64,000 nt of DNA from Halomonas sp. LR3S48 (GCF_025725665.1 NZ_CP107009.1:620001-684000), one strand, 5' to 3'. Counted from the stretch's first letter, positions 21,970 through 31,901 are shown. The notes: generated by a model from the letters alone, not told the origin. Numbers and translations: made by a program.

Positions 21970-23220
21970 ATGGCACTATACGTACAGAAATTCGGCGGCA
22001 CCTCGGTGGGCTCCGTGGAGCGCATCAAGGCCGTGGCCGAGAAGGTCAAGGGCTTCCGTGACGATGGCCATCAGGTCGTGGTCGTGGTCTCCGCCATGAG
22101 CGGCGAGACCAACCGTCTGATCGGCATGGCCAACGAGATCAATGACGAACCCACGCCGCGCGAGATGGACATGCTGGTCTCCACCGGCGAGCAGGTGACC
22201 ATCTCGCTGCTGGCGCTCGCCCTGCACAAGCTCGGCGTGCCGGCGACCTCCTACACCGGCTCCCAGGTGGGTATCCTCACCGACAGCGCCCATACCAAGG
22301 CGCGAATCCAGCGCATCGAGACCGACGAGATGCGCGAGGACCTCGACGAGGGCAAGGTGGTCGTGGTGGCCGGCTTCCAAGGCGTCGACGAGGAGGGCAA
22401 CATTACCACCCTCGGCCGTGGCGGCTCCGATACCACCGGGGTGGCGCTGGCCGCCGCGCTGGGCGCCGACGAATGCCAGATCTATACCGATGTCGATGGG
22501 GTCTACACCACCGACCCGCGCGTCTGTTCCAAAGCCCAGCGCCTCGACAGCATTACCGTCGAAGAGATGCTCGAGCTGGCGAGCCTCGGCTCCAAGGTGC
22601 TGCAGATCCGCTCTGTGGAGTTCGCCGGCAAGTACAATGTCCCGCTGCGCGTGCTGTCCAGTTTCCAGGATGGCCCCGGCACCCTGATCGTTGCTGAATC
22701 CGACCAAGACGAGGACTCCATGGAAGAACCGCTGATCTCAGGCATCGCCTTCACCGCCAACGAGGCCAAGCTGACCCTGCTCAACACGCCGGATGTGCCG
22801 GGTGTCGCCTCGCGCATCCTCGGTCCGATCGCCGATGCCAACATCGAAGTCGACATGATCGTGCAGAACGTGGCGCCGGCAGGCGACTACACCGACTTCA
22901 CCTTCACCGTGGCCAAGGGCGACTACAAGAAGACCCTGAAGATTCTTGAGGAGCAGGTCATCCCGGACCTGGGCGGTGGCGAGGTCAACGGCGACGACAA
23001 CATCGCCAAGGTTTCGCTGGTTGGTGTGGGCATGCGCTCACATGCGGGCGTGGCCGCCAAGATGTTCCGAGTGCTGGCTGACGAGAACATCAACATCCGC
23101 ATGGTCTCCACTTCGGAAATCAAGATTTCCGTGGTGATCGACGAAAAGCAGATGGAACTTGCCGTGCGTGCCCTGCATACCGCTTTCGGTCTGGACAAGA
23201 GCGATATCGAAAGCGAATAG
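21970..23220 (+). CDS. lysC: Aspartokinase
   Basis: Phosphorylates aspartate, the first step to lysine, threonine and methionine. The 416 residues show the kinase motif KFGGTSVGS near the N-terminus, [11 protein letters not shown], and [13 protein letters not shown], then two ACT domains (about 265-335 and 345-410) that bind the feedback inhibitor. M251 at 22720 begins [11 protein letters not shown], so a separate beta subunit of the two ACT domains could be made from an internal start, as known for some alpha2beta2 aspartokinases. The gene lies between alaS and csrA. Confidence 0.95.
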   Translation: MALYVQKFGGTSVGSVERIKAVAEKVKGFRDDGHQVVVVVSAMSGETNRLIGMANEINDEPTPREMDMLVSTGEQVTISLLALALHKLGVPATSYTGSQVGILTDSAHTKARIQRIETDEMREDLDEGKVVVVAGFQGVDEEGNITTLGRGGSDTTGVALAAALGADECQIYTDVDGVYTTDPRVCSKAQRLDSITVEEMLELASLGSKVLQIRSVEFAGKYNVPLRVLSSFQDGPGTLIVAESDQDEDSMEEPLISGIAFTANEAKLTLLNTPDVPGVASRILGPIADANIEVDMIVQNVAPAGDYTDFTFTVAKGDYKKTLKILEEQVIPDLGGGEVNGDDNIAKVSLVGVGMRSHAGVAAKMFRVLADENINIRMVSTSEIKISVVIDEKQMELAVRALHTAFGLDKSDIESE

Positions 23221-23452
23221 GAACGCAAATAAGAAATTTAACAAAGTATGAACGACTAGCAAGCAATGCGTGTTCTACGCTGGGGAAAGTCTGTTGCGAT
23301 GAGCGGCCTGGCTTCCCTTCAACGCTGTCATGGTGTCATGGTGGGGTTGGTGGTGGTGCACAGTGGTCCATATGTTACATAATGCAAGCAGCAACTAAGC
23401 GTCGGGGATCGACGCGCATCCCGTTGCTAGTCGTCTGAGAAGGAGATCAGTC

Positions 23453-23653
23453 ATGCTCATCCTGACCCGCCGAGTCGGTGAAACCCTGATGATCGGTGAT
23501 GACATCACCGTGACCGTCCTTGGCGTCAAGGGCAATCAGGTCCGAATTGGCGTCAATGCGCCCAAGGATGTCGCCGTACATCGTGAAGAGATCTACCAGC
23601 GCATTCAGCGTGAGAAGTCCGACGATGAAGGGGGAAGCAGCTCCTCTTCTTGA
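23453..23653 (+). CDS. csrA: Carbon storage regulator CsrA (RsmA)
   Basis: An RNA-binding dimer that blocks or stabilises mRNAs with GGA motifs near their ribosome binding sites. The 66 residues have the conserved RNA-contacting strands: LILTRRVGE at the N-terminus, [19 protein letters not shown] in the second half, then an acidic and serine-rich tail ([10 protein letters not shown]). AGAAGGAG precedes the ATG with good spacing. Its likely antagonist RNA lies in this window at 13180-13435. Confidence 0.97.
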   Translation: MLILTRRVGETLMIGDDITVTVLGVKGNQVRIGVNAPKDVAVHREEIYQRIQREKSDDEGGSSSSS

Positions 23654-23706
23654 GTGCCCCGCCTCCTTCGGCAGTTTGTGATAGATAAACAAATAGCTGA
23701 ATACGC

Positions 23707-23735
23707 TAGACAAAGGGGCACGAGAACGATAGGAT
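23707..23735 (+). promoter_or_regulatory. Predicted promoter of the tRNA cluster
   Basis: TAGACA (23707-23712) and TAGGAT (23730-23735) are spaced 17 bases apart. They lie 18 bases before tRNA-Ser. The bases after the -10 are GC-rich, which would suit stringent control. Confidence 0.5.
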
Positions 23736-23753
23736 ATGCGCCGTGTCGTTGAG

Positions 23754-23846
23754 GGAGAGGTGGCCGAGTGGCTGAAGGCGCTCCCCTGCTAAGGGAGTAT
23801 GGGGTTTATAGCCCCATCGAGGGTTCGAATCCCTCCCTCTCCGCCA
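23754..23846 (+). tRNA. tRNA-Ser (anticodon GCT)
   Basis: 93 bases with a 7-bp acceptor stem GGAGAGG/CCTCTCC, encoded CCA (23844-23846), a long variable arm typical of serine tRNA, and a T loop GGTTCGAATCC. The anticodon loop CTGCTAA gives anticodon GCT at 23788-23790, reading AGC and AGU. Confidence 0.97.
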
Positions 23847-23862
23847 TGCGACACGTTGCCTT

Positions 23863-23914
23863 AGCTCGAAGCGTGATGTAGCTCGAAGCGTAAGGCAGTT
23901 CGAAAGCGTGATGA
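23863..23914. repeat. Three imperfect 17-18-base repeats between tRNA genes
   Basis: AGCTCGAAGCGTGATGT (23863-23879), AGCTCGAAGCGTAAGGC (23880-23896) and AGTTCGAAAGCGTGATGA (23897-23914) lie in tandem in the spacer between tRNA-Ser and tRNA-Arg. Confidence 0.6.
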
Positions 23915-23915
23915 T

Positions 23916-23992
23916 GCGCCCGTAGCTCAGCTGGATAGAGTACCTGACTACGAATCAGGTGGTCGGAGGTTCGAATCCTCCCGGGCGCGCCA
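23916..23992 (+). tRNA. tRNA-Arg (anticodon ACG), first copy
   Basis: 77 bases with acceptor stem GCGCCCG/CGGGCGC, D arm, anticodon stem CCTGA/TCAGG with loop CTACGAA (anticodon ACG, read as ICG after deamination), T loop and encoded CCA. Confidence 0.97.
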
Positions 23993-24092
23993 CGATTGAC
24001 GAAATGAGCACGAGCGGTCGTTCGCGAATGCACGGAGTCTTTCATCGCGCGGTTCGAAGCAAGACATTCGCAGTAAAGAAGTGGTTTCATCA

Positions 24093-24169
24093 GCGCCCGT
24101 AGCTCAGCTGGATAGAGTACCTGACTACGAATCAGGTGGTCGGAGGTTCGAATCCTCCCGGGCGCGCCA
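24093..24169 (+). tRNA. tRNA-Arg (anticodon ACG), second copy
   Basis: Identical base for base to the copy at 23916-23992, including CCA. The 100-base spacer differs from the first one. A terminator begins seven bases after it. Confidence 0.97.
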
Positions 24170-24175
24170 GATTAC

Positions 24176-24210
24176 GACCCGTCCTCGTTTCGAGGGCGGG
24201 TCTTCTGCTT
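24176..24210 (+). terminator. Terminator of the tRNA cluster
   Basis: A 12-bp stem with one G-T pair (24176-24187 with 24191-24202) has a TTT loop, followed by TTCTGCTTT. Confidence 0.8.
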
Positions 24211-24287
24211 TGGCCCCTGCCTTGTCGCCGGGGCTGCGTATCGACTAGCCGAGCCGACATGGGATGATGTCGGCCGCGCGATCGTTT

Positions 24288-24322
24288 GGGTGCCCTTCGC
24301 GAGGCGATGGGCACCCTTTTTT
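24288..24322 (+). terminator. Second terminator after the tRNA genes
   Basis: GGGTGCCC (24288-24295) pairs with GGGCACCC (24309-24316) around a 13-base loop and is followed by TTTTTT. A further 8-bp hairpin lies just before it (24253-24260 with 24267-24274). The T-run is on the plus strand only, so it does not serve dusC. Confidence 0.75.
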
Positions 24323-24333
24323 ATGCGGTTTGT

Positions 24334-25350
24334 TCAAGCCGGCTCGAGGCTGCCGCATGTCCTCTGCATGCGCTGAGGGCTGAGCCCCGCCAGCAGCGTT
24401 TCCAGGTCGTTGATGCGCTTGACCGCCTGGAAGCGCCGGGCCGCCTCTGCATCTTGCTGGCGCATGTGATTCAGCCATTGCTTCACCAGGGACGTGACAA
24501 CCCGGTCGGGAAGTGTGATACGCTGCAATGCAGCAAACTCGGTTAGGATGGCGGCGCGCGCCTGCCATGGCGTGGCGGGCAGTGGCTCGCCGGTAAGCAG
24601 CCAGTGGCGAATACGCGGCGCCAGCCATGGGTCGGCAAGGGCGCCGCGCCCGAGCATGACGTCACGACAGCCGGACAGCGTGCGTGCCTTCCAGTAGTCT
24701 TCCAGACTCCAGATGTCGCCGTTGGCGACGACCGGGATGCGCAGGTGCCGGCGGATACGGCCGATCCACTCCCAGTGGGCCGGAGGGCGGTAGCCCTCGT
24801 CGCGAGTGCGCGCGTGAACGACGAGCTGGGTCGCGCCGCCGTCTTCCGCGGCCTTGGCGCAGTCGAGCGCCAGGCGACGGTGGGAGAAACCCAGGCGGAT
24901 CTTGGCCGTGACCGGGATTTCGCTGCCCACGGCCGAGTGGACGGACGCCACGGCGGCGTGCACGCGGCGCGGGTCGCGCAGCAGCGAGGCGCCGCCGTCG
25001 TGACGATTGACCAGTTTGGCCGGGCAGCCGAAGTTGAGGTCGATTTCGCGGGCGCCGAGCCGAAGGGCCTGCTCGGCGTTGGCCGCCAGTGCCGTCGGGT
25101 CGCTGCCCAGCAGTTGCAGCGCCACCGGGATGCCAGAGGGCGTTGCTACGCCTGCATCGAGTTCGGGGCAGTGGCGCAGGAAGACCCGTGGCGGCAGGCG
25201 CGCATCGACGACGCGAACGAATTCCGTCACCGCCCAGTCGAAGCCGGGCTGACGGGTCAGCAGGTCGCGAGTATGGGCATCGATGACGCCCTCCATGGGA
25301 GCGAGTCCGATCCTGCCTTGTAGTAAAACAACAACTTTGTCTTCCACCAT
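24334..25350 (-). CDS. dusC: tRNA-dihydrouridine(16) synthase DusC
   Basis: Reduces uridine 16 in the tRNA D loop using FMN and NADPH. The 338 residues follow the Dus pattern: a flavin-binding start LAPMEGVIDAHTRDLLT, FVRVVD, the catalytic cysteine in DLNFGCPAKLVNRHDGGASLL, KIRLGF, VHARTRDEGYRPPA and VVANGDIW. The C-terminal helical RNA-binding domain is present (QWLNHMRQQDAEAARRFQ). The similarity pattern is closest to DusC rather than DusA or DusB. It is divergent from oadG across 114 bases. Confidence 0.92.
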   Translation of the reverse strand: MVEDKVVVLLQGRIGLAPMEGVIDAHTRDLLTRQPGFDWAVTEFVRVVDARLPPRVFLRHCPELDAGVATPSGIPVALQLLGSDPTALAANAEQALRLGAREIDLNFGCPAKLVNRHDGGASLLRDPRRVHAAVASVHSAVGSEIPVTAKIRLGFSHRRLALDCAKAAEDGGATQLVVHARTRDEGYRPPAHWEWIGRIRRHLRIPVVANGDIWSLEDYWKARTLSGCRDVMLGRGALADPWLAPRIRHWLLTGEPLPATPWQARAAILTEFAALQRITLPDRVVTSLVKQWLNHMRQQDAEAARRFQAVKRINDLETLLAGLSPQRMQRTCGSLEPA

Positions 25351-25464
25351 GGCGCGCTTGCAATATATCCAGAGTGTGGCAGTTTATATGGCCGACATTT
25401 TACCGCTTGGCGACATGTTTGCGGCAGTTCACCGGCAGGTCGCGAAGAACGAGGGGGAGAGAGC

Positions 25465-25710
25465 ATGCAGGACAAGCAGTTGCTACTCGACGGATTGGCC
25501 CTGATGGGGGTCGGTATGGGGTTCGTTTTTGTTTTTCTTACTATCCTCGTGCTGATCACGACACTGATGTCGAAGATCGTCTGCCGCCTGGCGCCAGCTC
25601 CCGTGCCTCCAGCCCCCGTGCCGACTTCCTCCGACAAGGCCAATGACGCCCAGCTCACGGCCGTCATCAGCGCCGCCGTGCACCGCTATCGCCGCCGCCA
25701 TCGCCGCTGA
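25465..25710 (+). CDS. oadG: Oxaloacetate decarboxylase gamma subunit
   Basis: A small 81-residue membrane anchor for the sodium-pumping decarboxylase. One transmembrane helix (about residues 11-36, GLALMGVGMGFVFVFLTILVL) is followed by a proline-rich linker and a basic end RYRRRHRR; the family gamma tail binds zinc and contacts the alpha subunit. GGGGGAGAG precedes the ATG. oadA and oadB follow on the same strand. Confidence 0.88.
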   Translation: MQDKQLLLDGLALMGVGMGFVFVFLTILVLITTLMSKIVCRLAPAPVPPAPVPTSSDKANDAQLTAVISAAVHRYRRRHRR

Positions 25711-25779
25711 TCGCCGCCGCGGCTCGTCGCCGCGAAAGGTAATACTACTACACAACACGCCATCTACGGGGTCATCTTC

Positions 25780-27624
25780 ATGAGTGAGACCAAGCGCCCG
25801 CTGGGCATCACTGACGTCGTACTGCGCGACGCCCACCAGTCGCTGTTCGCCACCCGCATGCGGCTCGACGACATGCTGCCGATCGCCGACAAGCTCGACC
25901 GGGTCGGCTTCTGGTCGCTGGAATCCTGGGGCGGTGCCACCTTCGACGCCTGTATCCGCTACCTCGGAGAAGACCCGTGGGAGCGGATACGGGCGTTGAA
26001 GGAGGCCATGCCCAACACGCCCCAGCAGATGCTGCTGCGCGGCCAGAACCTGCTCGGCTACCGCCACTACGCCGACGACGTGGTCGACCGCTTCGTCGAG
26101 CGCGCCAGGACCAACGGCGTCGACGTGTTCCGCGTGTTCGATGCCATGAACGACCCGCGCAACCTTGAGCGGGCGATCAAGGCCGTGCGCAAGTCGGGCG
26201 GCCACGCCCAGGGCACCATCTCCTATACCGTCAGCCCGGTGCACACCCTGGACAGCTGGGTGGAGCTCGCGGAGACCGTCGCCGACATGGGCGCCGACTC
26301 GCTGGCGATCAAGGACATGGCCGGCCTGCTCGCACCCTACGATGCCTTCGAGCTGGTCTCGCGGCTGAAGAAGGCGCTGTCGATTCCGATCCACATGCAG
26401 TGCCATGCCACCACCGGCATGTCCACCGCGACCATTCTCAAGGCCGTTGAGGCCGGCATCGACAACGTCGATACCGCCATCTCATCGATGTCGATGACCT
26501 ATGGCCACAGCCCCACCGAGTCGGTGGTGGCGATTCTCAAGGGCACCGAGCGCGACACCAACCTCGATCTCGAACTGCTCGAGGACATCGCCGGCTATTT
26601 CCGCGAAGTGCGCAAGAAATACGCTGCCTTCGAGGGCTCGCTGAAGGGAATCGACTCGCGCATCCTGGTCGCCCAGGTGCCGGGTGGCATGCTCACCAAC
26701 ATGGAGGGCCAGCTCAAGGAGCAGGGCGCCGGCGACAAGCTCGACGATGTGCTCGCCGAGATCCCCCGGGTGCGCGAGGACCTGGGCTTCATCCCGCTGG
26801 TCACGCCGACATCGCAGATCGTCGGCACCCAAGCGGTGATGAACGTGATGATGGGCGAACGCTACAAGTCGATCTCCAAGGAGGTCCAGGCGCTGCTCAA
26901 GGGCGAGTACGGCTCTGCTCCGGCTCCGTTCAACAAGGAGTTGCAGAGCCGCGTGCTCGAGGGCGGCGAACCGATCACCTGCCGCCCCGCCGACCTGCTC
27001 GAGCCAGAGATGGAGCGACTGGCCGCCGAGCTCAAGGAGAAGGCCAAGGCTGATGGCATCCGCCTCGCCGAGGGCGAGCGCGAGATCGACGACGTGCTGA
27101 CCTACGCGCTGTTCCCGCAGATCGGATTGAAATTCCTCAAGAACCGCGACAACCCCGACGCCTTCGAGCCGGTACCCCAGGCGCCGGGCAAGGAAACGAG
27201 CAAGGCCAGCCTGCCGGTCGCTTCCCGGGAGGGCGCGGCCGAGGGCAAGGTGCCGGCTCAGGCCAGTGCACCTACCGGCCCCGAGACATACACCGTCAAG
27301 GTCAATGGCAAGCAGTACGTGGTCGAGGTCGCCGAGGGCGGCGAGATCGGCGCCGTGACCGAGCAGACGGGCCAGCCGGCTGCCCAGCCCGCCGGGAGCG
27401 CCCCGGCCTCCTCCGGGGCGACGATCGCCGCACCGTTGGCCGGTAACATCTTCAAGGTCAACGTGCGTCCGGGCGACACGGTCAAGGAGGGCGATGTGGT
27501 GATCATCCTCGAGGCCATGAAGATGGAGACCGAGGTGCGGGCGGCGAGTGCCGGGACCGTCTCCGAGGTCAAGGTCGGCGAGGGTGATAGCGTCACCGTC
27601 GGCGACACGCTGATCGTTCTCTAA
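25780..27624 (+). CDS. oadA: Oxaloacetate decarboxylase alpha subunit (biotin-containing)
   Basis: Transfers the carboxyl group of oxaloacetate to biotin. The 614 residues comprise an HMGL-like carboxyltransferase barrel at the start ([33 protein letters not shown]), a conserved PYC_OADA domain, an alanine-proline linker around 520-545, and a C-terminal biotinyl domain with the biotin lysine K581 in EAMKMET, 34 residues from the end. Together with OadB and OadG it couples decarboxylation to Na+ export. It is the middle gene of oadGAB. Confidence 0.95.
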   Translation: MSETKRPLGITDVVLRDAHQSLFATRMRLDDMLPIADKLDRVGFWSLESWGGATFDACIRYLGEDPWERIRALKEAMPNTPQQMLLRGQNLLGYRHYADDVVDRFVERARTNGVDVFRVFDAMNDPRNLERAIKAVRKSGGHAQGTISYTVSPVHTLDSWVELAETVADMGADSLAIKDMAGLLAPYDAFELVSRLKKALSIPIHMQCHATTGMSTATILKAVEAGIDNVDTAISSMSMTYGHSPTESVVAILKGTERDTNLDLELLEDIAGYFREVRKKYAAFEGSLKGIDSRILVAQVPGGMLTNMEGQLKEQGAGDKLDDVLAEIPRVREDLGFIPLVTPTSQIVGTQAVMNVMMGERYKSISKEVQALLKGEYGSAPAPFNKELQSRVLEGGEPITCRPADLLEPEMERLAAELKEKAKADGIRLAEGEREIDDVLTYALFPQIGLKFLKNRDNPDAFEPVPQAPGKETSKASLPVASREGAAEGKVPAQASAPTGPETYTVKVNGKQYVVEVAEGGEIGAVTEQTGQPAAQPAGSAPASSGATIAAPLAGNIFKVNVRPGDTVKEGDVVIILEAMKMETEVRAASAGTVSEVKVGEGDSVTVGDTLIVL

Positions 27625-27636
27625 GGGTCGATGCCA

Positions 27637-28959
27637 ATGGACAAGCTATTGACCCTATGGGAGGGCTCCGGCCTCTATAACCTGACGCTGGGCCAGGCGG
27701 TGATGATCGTGGTCGGCCTGGTGCTGCTCTACCTGGCCATCTACAAGAAGTTCGAGCCGCTGCTGCTGGTACCGATCGGCTTCGGCGGCATCCTGGCCAA
27801 CATCCCCGAGGCCGGGCTGGCACTGTCGGCGGCGGAACAGGCCGTGCACCTGGCACGCCCCGGCGTGCTGGAGCAGCTGGCTGCGGTGCTCGACGTAGAG
27901 CTGGCCGACGGCGCCTCCGTCGATGCCTGGCGCCAGGCCATCGGTGCGGCGCTGCACGGCGACATCACGCCCCAGGCCTATCGGGCGGCCGGCGACGTGG
28001 CAATGGATGCCGGCTACGGCAACGGCATGCTGTACCAGTTCTACAGCGTGGCGATCGCCTCCGGCATCGCGCCGCTGGTGATCTTCATGGGCGTCGGGGC
28101 GATGACCGACTTCGGTCCGCTGCTGGCCAACCCGCGTACGCTGTTCCTGGGCGCGGCGGCGCAGTTCGGCATCTTTGCCACCCTGCTCGGGGCGGTGGGG
28201 CTCTCGGCGCTCGGCTGGATGGATTTCTCGCTCAACCAGGCCGCTGCCATCGGCATCATCGGCGGCGCCGACGGCCCCACCTCGATCTACGTGTCGAGCG
28301 TGCTGGCGCCGGAACTGCTGGGGGCCATCGCCGTGGCGGCCTACGCCTACATGGCGCTGGTACCGCTGATCCAGCCGCCGATCATGCGCCTGCTCACCAC
28401 CCAGCGTGAGCGCGAGATCACCATGACCCAGCTGCGCCCGGTGTCGAAACTCGAGAAGATCGTCTTCCCGGTGTCGCTGCTACTGCTGGTGGCGCTGTTC
28501 CTGCCCGATGCCGCGCCGCTGCTGGGCATGTTCTGCTTTGGCAACCTGATGCGCGAGTGCGGCGTGGTCGAGCGCCTCTCCGATACCGCGCAGAATGCAC
28601 TGATCAATATCGTTACCATCTTCCTGGGGCTCTCCGTGGGCTCCAAGCTGATGGCCGAGAGCTTCCTGGCGGTGGAGACGCTGGGCATCCTGGGGCTGGG
28701 GATCGTGGCCTTCGGCATCGGTACCGCGGCCGGCGTGCTGATGGCCAAGCTGATGAACCTCGTCAGCCGCATGCCGATCAACCCGCTGATCGGCTCGGCC
28801 GGCGTCTCGGCGGTGCCGATGGCGGCCCGGGTCTCCAATAAGGTGGGGCTCGAGGCCAACCCGCACAACTTCCTGCTGATGCATGCCATGGGGCCCAACG
28901 TGGCCGGTGTGATCGGCTCGGCGGTGGCGGCGGGGGTGATGATCAAGTACCTGGGCTGA
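27637..28959 (+). CDS. oadB: Oxaloacetate decarboxylase beta subunit (Na+ pump)
   Basis: The integral membrane subunit that decarboxylates carboxybiotin and exports Na+. About 440 residues with many hydrophobic helices. The sodium and proton site motif [11 protein letters not shown] is intact, and the conserved C-terminal segments [15 protein letters not shown] and [18 protein letters not shown] are present. A roughly 75-residue soluble insert (residues about 50-125) separates the first helix from the rest. I prefer the ATG at 27637, nine bases after AAGGG, over one at 27631. A hairpin follows the gene. Confidence 0.95.
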   Translation: MDKLLTLWEGSGLYNLTLGQAVMIVVGLVLLYLAIYKKFEPLLLVPIGFGGILANIPEAGLALSAAEQAVHLARPGVLEQLAAVLDVELADGASVDAWRQAIGAALHGDITPQAYRAAGDVAMDAGYGNGMLYQFYSVAIASGIAPLVIFMGVGAMTDFGPLLANPRTLFLGAAAQFGIFATLLGAVGLSALGWMDFSLNQAAAIGIIGGADGPTSIYVSSVLAPELLGAIAVAAYAYMALVPLIQPPIMRLLTTQREREITMTQLRPVSKLEKIVFPVSLLLLVALFLPDAAPLLGMFCFGNLMRECGVVERLSDTAQNALINIVTIFLGLSVGSKLMAESFLAVETLGILGLGIVAFGIGTAAGVLMAKLMNLVSRMPINPLIGSAGVSAVPMAARVSNKVGLEANPHNFLLMHAMGPNVAGVIGSAVAAGVMIKYLG

Positions 28960-28978
28960 GCATGGCCTGCGAAGAACG

Positions 28979-29003
28979 CAACGGCGCCCGCGGGGCGCCG
29001 TTG
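28979..29003. terminator. Hairpin between oadB and ggt
   Basis: A perfect 11-bp stem (28979-28989 with 28993-29003) has a GCG loop. The following CCGTTTCTG is a poor U-tract on the plus strand. It may act for both converging genes. Confidence 0.5.
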
Positions 29004-29024
29004 CCGTTTCTGACACGAGGCTCG

Positions 29025-30632
29025 CTACCAGGCCAGCACGGCGCCGTCGGTGCGCGGCTCGGTGCCGCCGCACAACACGCCGCTGTCGCGGTCGCGCAGG
29101 ATCACCTGGCCTCGCCCGAAGCTCAGCGAGTCGGCTCGCTTGACGATATGGTGGCCGCGTCGTGCCAAGGCCTGGGCGAGGTGATCGGGGAAGTGCGGCT
29201 CGACCTCCACGGTCCTGCCCTGGGTCCACTTCCAGCGCGGCAGGTCCAGCGCCGCCTGGGGGTTGAAGTGGTCGTCGAGCATGGCGGTGACCACTTGGAC
29301 ATGCCCTTGGGGCTGCATGAAGCCACCCATCACCCCGAACGGACCCACCGCCTCGCCAGCGCGGGTGATGAACCCCGGAATGATGGTGTGGTAGGTGCGT
29401 TTGCCCGGCGCCAGGGCGTTGGCGTGCCCGGGGTCGAGCGAGAACGAGTGGCCACGGTTCTGCAAGCTGATACCGGTGCCCGGCACCACGACGCCCGAAC
29501 CGAAGCCCATGTAGTTGCTCTGGATGAAGGACACCATGTTGCCTTCGCCATCGGCAGTAGCGAGGTACACCGTGCCGCCCTTGATCGGGTTACCGTGCTG
29601 CGGGTCGAGTGCACGCTGGCCGATCAATCCCGCACGAGCCTTTAGATAATCGTCGGCCAGCAGATGCTCCACGCTGGGGCCCATGGCCTCGCGCTCGGTG
29701 ATGTAGCGCAACCCGTCGACGTAGCCCAGCTTGGTGGCTTCGATACGCCGGTGCAGGGTTTCGACAGGATCGCGCCCTTCCTCTCCGAGGCATTCGAGCA
29801 TGCCCAGCGCCTGCAGCGCGATCAGCCCGCTGCCGTTGGGTGGAATTTCCCAGATGTCGTGCCCCCGGTAACGGGTGCCGATCGGCTCGACCCACTCGGG
29901 TTCGAAGGCTGCCAGGTCCTCGCGGCGCAGCAGGCCACCGTGATCGCGCATGAAGGCGTCGATTCGCTCGGCCAGTTCGCCTTCGTAGAAGGCTCGACCG
30001 TGCGTATCGGCGATGGTGCGCAGCGTATGGGCGTGGTCGGGTGCCGCCCAGCGCTCGCCTGTTCGTGGTGCGCGGCCACCGGGGGCAAAAGTGTCGAACC
30101 AGGGCTTGAACGCCGGAGCGTCGTAGCGGCTGTAGCTGGCGAATGCCTCCTCCCACATCCGGTTGACGGTCGGTGAGACCGGGAAGCCCGCTTCCGCCAG
30201 GGCGATGGCCGGGGCCAGCAGGTCGGCGAAGGGCAGCTTGCCGAAGCGTGCGGACAGTGCCGCCCAGGCGGCCGGGGCACCGGGCACGGTAACCGGCACC
30301 AAACCATGCTCGGGCATGCGCTCGTGGCCCAGTGCCCGGACGGCCTCGATGGTCGCCTTCATGGGGGCCGGGCCGCTGGCGTTCAGGCCATGCAGCTTGC
30401 CGTCGATCCAGACGATGGCGAAGGCATCGCTGCCCAGGCCGTTCGAGGTCGGCTCCACCACCGTCAGCGCCGCGGCGGTGGTGATCGCCGCATCCACGGC
30501 ATTGCCGCCCTGCTGCAGGATCTGCATGCCGGCCTGCGCGGCCAGGGACTGCGAAGTGGCCACCATGCCGCGGCTGCCGAAGGTGGCCATGCGCAGCGAG
30601 GGGCTGGGGTAGTAGTGCGCGTCGTGCTGCAT
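29025..30632 (-). CDS. Gamma-glutamyltransferase family protein (cytosolic type)
   Basis: An N-terminal-nucleophile hydrolase that cleaves or transfers gamma-glutamyl groups. The 535 residues lack a signal peptide, unlike periplasmic Ggt, and resemble YwrD-type proteins. The large-subunit start GNAVDAAITTAAALTVVEP is present. The predicted autocleavage and nucleophile residue is T354 in KGGTVYLATAD, and PFGVMGGFMQPQGH lies in the small subunit. The substrate is unknown; glutathione-related amides are possible. It converges with oadB, and the chrA pair lies upstream on the same strand. Confidence 0.88.
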   Translation of the reverse strand: MQHDAHYYPSPSLRMATFGSRGMVATSQSLAAQAGMQILQQGGNAVDAAITTAAALTVVEPTSNGLGSDAFAIVWIDGKLHGLNASGPAPMKATIEAVRALGHERMPEHGLVPVTVPGAPAAWAALSARFGKLPFADLLAPAIALAEAGFPVSPTVNRMWEEAFASYSRYDAPAFKPWFDTFAPGGRAPRTGERWAAPDHAHTLRTIADTHGRAFYEGELAERIDAFMRDHGGLLRREDLAAFEPEWVEPIGTRYRGHDIWEIPPNGSGLIALQALGMLECLGEEGRDPVETLHRRIEATKLGYVDGLRYITEREAMGPSVEHLLADDYLKARAGLIGQRALDPQHGNPIKGGTVYLATADGEGNMVSFIQSNYMGFGSGVVVPGTGISLQNRGHSFSLDPGHANALAPGKRTYHTIIPGFITRAGEAVGPFGVMGGFMQPQGHVQVVTAMLDDHFNPQAALDLPRWKWTQGRTVEVEPHFPDHLAQALARRGHHIVKRADSLSFGRGQVILRDRDSGVLCGGTEPRTDGAVLAW

Positions 30633-30692
30633 GGAGGCTCCTTGACGTTCAGGTTACGGAACAGTGCGGCGCATGGGGTGCTCGGCCGCGGG

Positions 30693-31223
30693 TCAGCCGA
30701 GGAAGAGGCCGCCGTAGACGAGAGCGGCCAGGATCACGAACGCCGGATGGGTACGAAAGCGTAGCAGGGCGACTGCGGAGACCGCGCCGATCAGCAGCGT
30801 ATGCAGAGGGCCGGCACCGCCCAGCCCTTCGCTGAGAAAACTCCACGTCAGCCAGGCCATCATCACGGCGATGACCGGGCGCACCCACTGGCTCATGCGC
30901 TTGACGCGCAGCGAGTCGCGATGGCGATAGAGAATGCCCAGGGCGCCCAGCATCAGCAACAGCGACGGCATCACCGTGGCTAGCACGGCGACCAGGGCAC
31001 CGCCGATACCGGCCACGTCATAGCCCACGTAGCCGGCCATCTTGGTGGCGATGGGGCTCGGCAGGGCATTGCCGAGCGCCAGGGTCTCGGCGAACTGCTG
31101 GGGGTTCATCCAGTCGTAGCGGCCCACCACCTCCGCTTCGATCAGCGGGATGATCGCCGGGCCGCCACCATAGCCGACGATATTGGGAATGAAGAAGGCG
31201 AGGAACAGTTGCCAGTAGATCAA
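30693..31223 (-). CDS. chrA: Chromate transporter, second half-protein
   Basis: A 176-residue membrane protein of the short ChrA type. It has a glycine-rich motif YGGGPAIIPLIEAEVV near the N-terminus, then NALPSPIATKMAGYVGYDVAG and four to five hydrophobic helices. It lacks a usable ATG; I place the start at a TTG at 31223, eight bases after AAGGAG, which overlaps the stop of the partner gene by four bases. The pair would form a heterodimer that exports chromate. Other anions have been proposed for such half-size pairs. Confidence 0.75.
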   Translation of the reverse strand: MIYWQLFLAFFIPNIVGYGGGPAIIPLIEAEVVGRYDWMNPQQFAETLALGNALPSPIATKMAGYVGYDVAGIGGALVAVLATVMPSLLLMLGALGILYRHRDSLRVKRMSQWVRPVIAVMMAWLTWSFLSEGLGGAGPLHTLLIGAVSAVALLRFRTHPAFVILAALVYGGLFLG

Positions 31224-31804
31224 GGGCTCGTCTCCTTGTGCTTCGCCTGCCGCCTGGGCAGTGGGCACAGCAGGGCAACCGCCAGCAGCGCGCCGATGAT
31301 CAGTCCGGGGTGCACGCCTGCCAGATAGATCAGGCCACCGGCTGCCGCTGCCATGACCAGGCTGGCGATCCAGCCCAGGGCAAGCCGCGACTTGTTCCAG
31401 AAATCCAGCGTCAGCTGTCCCATCATCACCATGACCACCGGCACCACGGCCTGGCCCATGCCCCGGATCCAGGCCACGTCGCGATAGCGGCTCAGCGTGG
31501 TGAGCAACACGATCATCGCCACGATCATGGGCAGGATCACGGCGCTGACGGCGACCGCGCAGCCGAGCGTGCCGGCCAGCCGAAAGCCGATATAGCCGGG
31601 CATCTTGGTGGCGATGGGGCCGGGCAGGGTATTGGCAATGGCCAGGATGTCGGCGAACTCCTCGTCGCTGAGCCAGGCGTGACGCTTGACCACCTCCTGC
31701 TGCACCAGGGGAATCATCGCCGGTCCGCCGCCGAAGCCGAACAGGCCGATGCGGGTGAAGGCCCAGAACAGGGCGCCGAGTGGCGCCTTGGCACGCGGCG
31801 TCAT
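31220..31804 (-). CDS. chrA: Chromate transporter, first half-protein
   Basis: A 194-residue short-chain ChrA. Visible family motifs are IGLFGFGGGPAMIPLVQQEVV at residues 18-38 and ANTLPGPIATKMPGYIGFRLAG, followed by several hydrophobic helices and a basic tail. GAGGAG precedes the ATG. It is translationally coupled to the second half at its 3' end. Long ChrA proteins have both halves fused; here they are two genes. Confidence 0.85.
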   Translation of the reverse strand: MTPRAKAPLGALFWAFTRIGLFGFGGGPAMIPLVQQEVVKRHAWLSDEEFADILAIANTLPGPIATKMPGYIGFRLAGTLGCAVAVSAVILPMIVAMIVLLTTLSRYRDVAWIRGMGQAVVPVVMVMMGQLTLDFWNKSRLALGWIASLVMAAAAGGLIYLAGVHPGLIIGALLAVALLCPLPRRQAKHKETSP

Positions 31805-31901
31805 GAAGACTCCTCATTCGCGGGGACGAAGTGCATGGTCGTTGCTTTGGAAGGTTTACCCTACTCGCTCAGCGCCGCGCAAATGGCAGCGTGGTTCGGG
31901 G

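Noticed and set aside
23754..24322. tRNA cluster as an integration site of a genomic island
   Set aside because: No integrase, no direct repeat of a tRNA 3' end and ordinary housekeeping genes on both sides.
30693..31817. One 374-codon minus-strand frame across both chrA halves
   Set aside because: Only its last 176 codons code for ChrA; the first part is the wrong frame of the other chrA gene.
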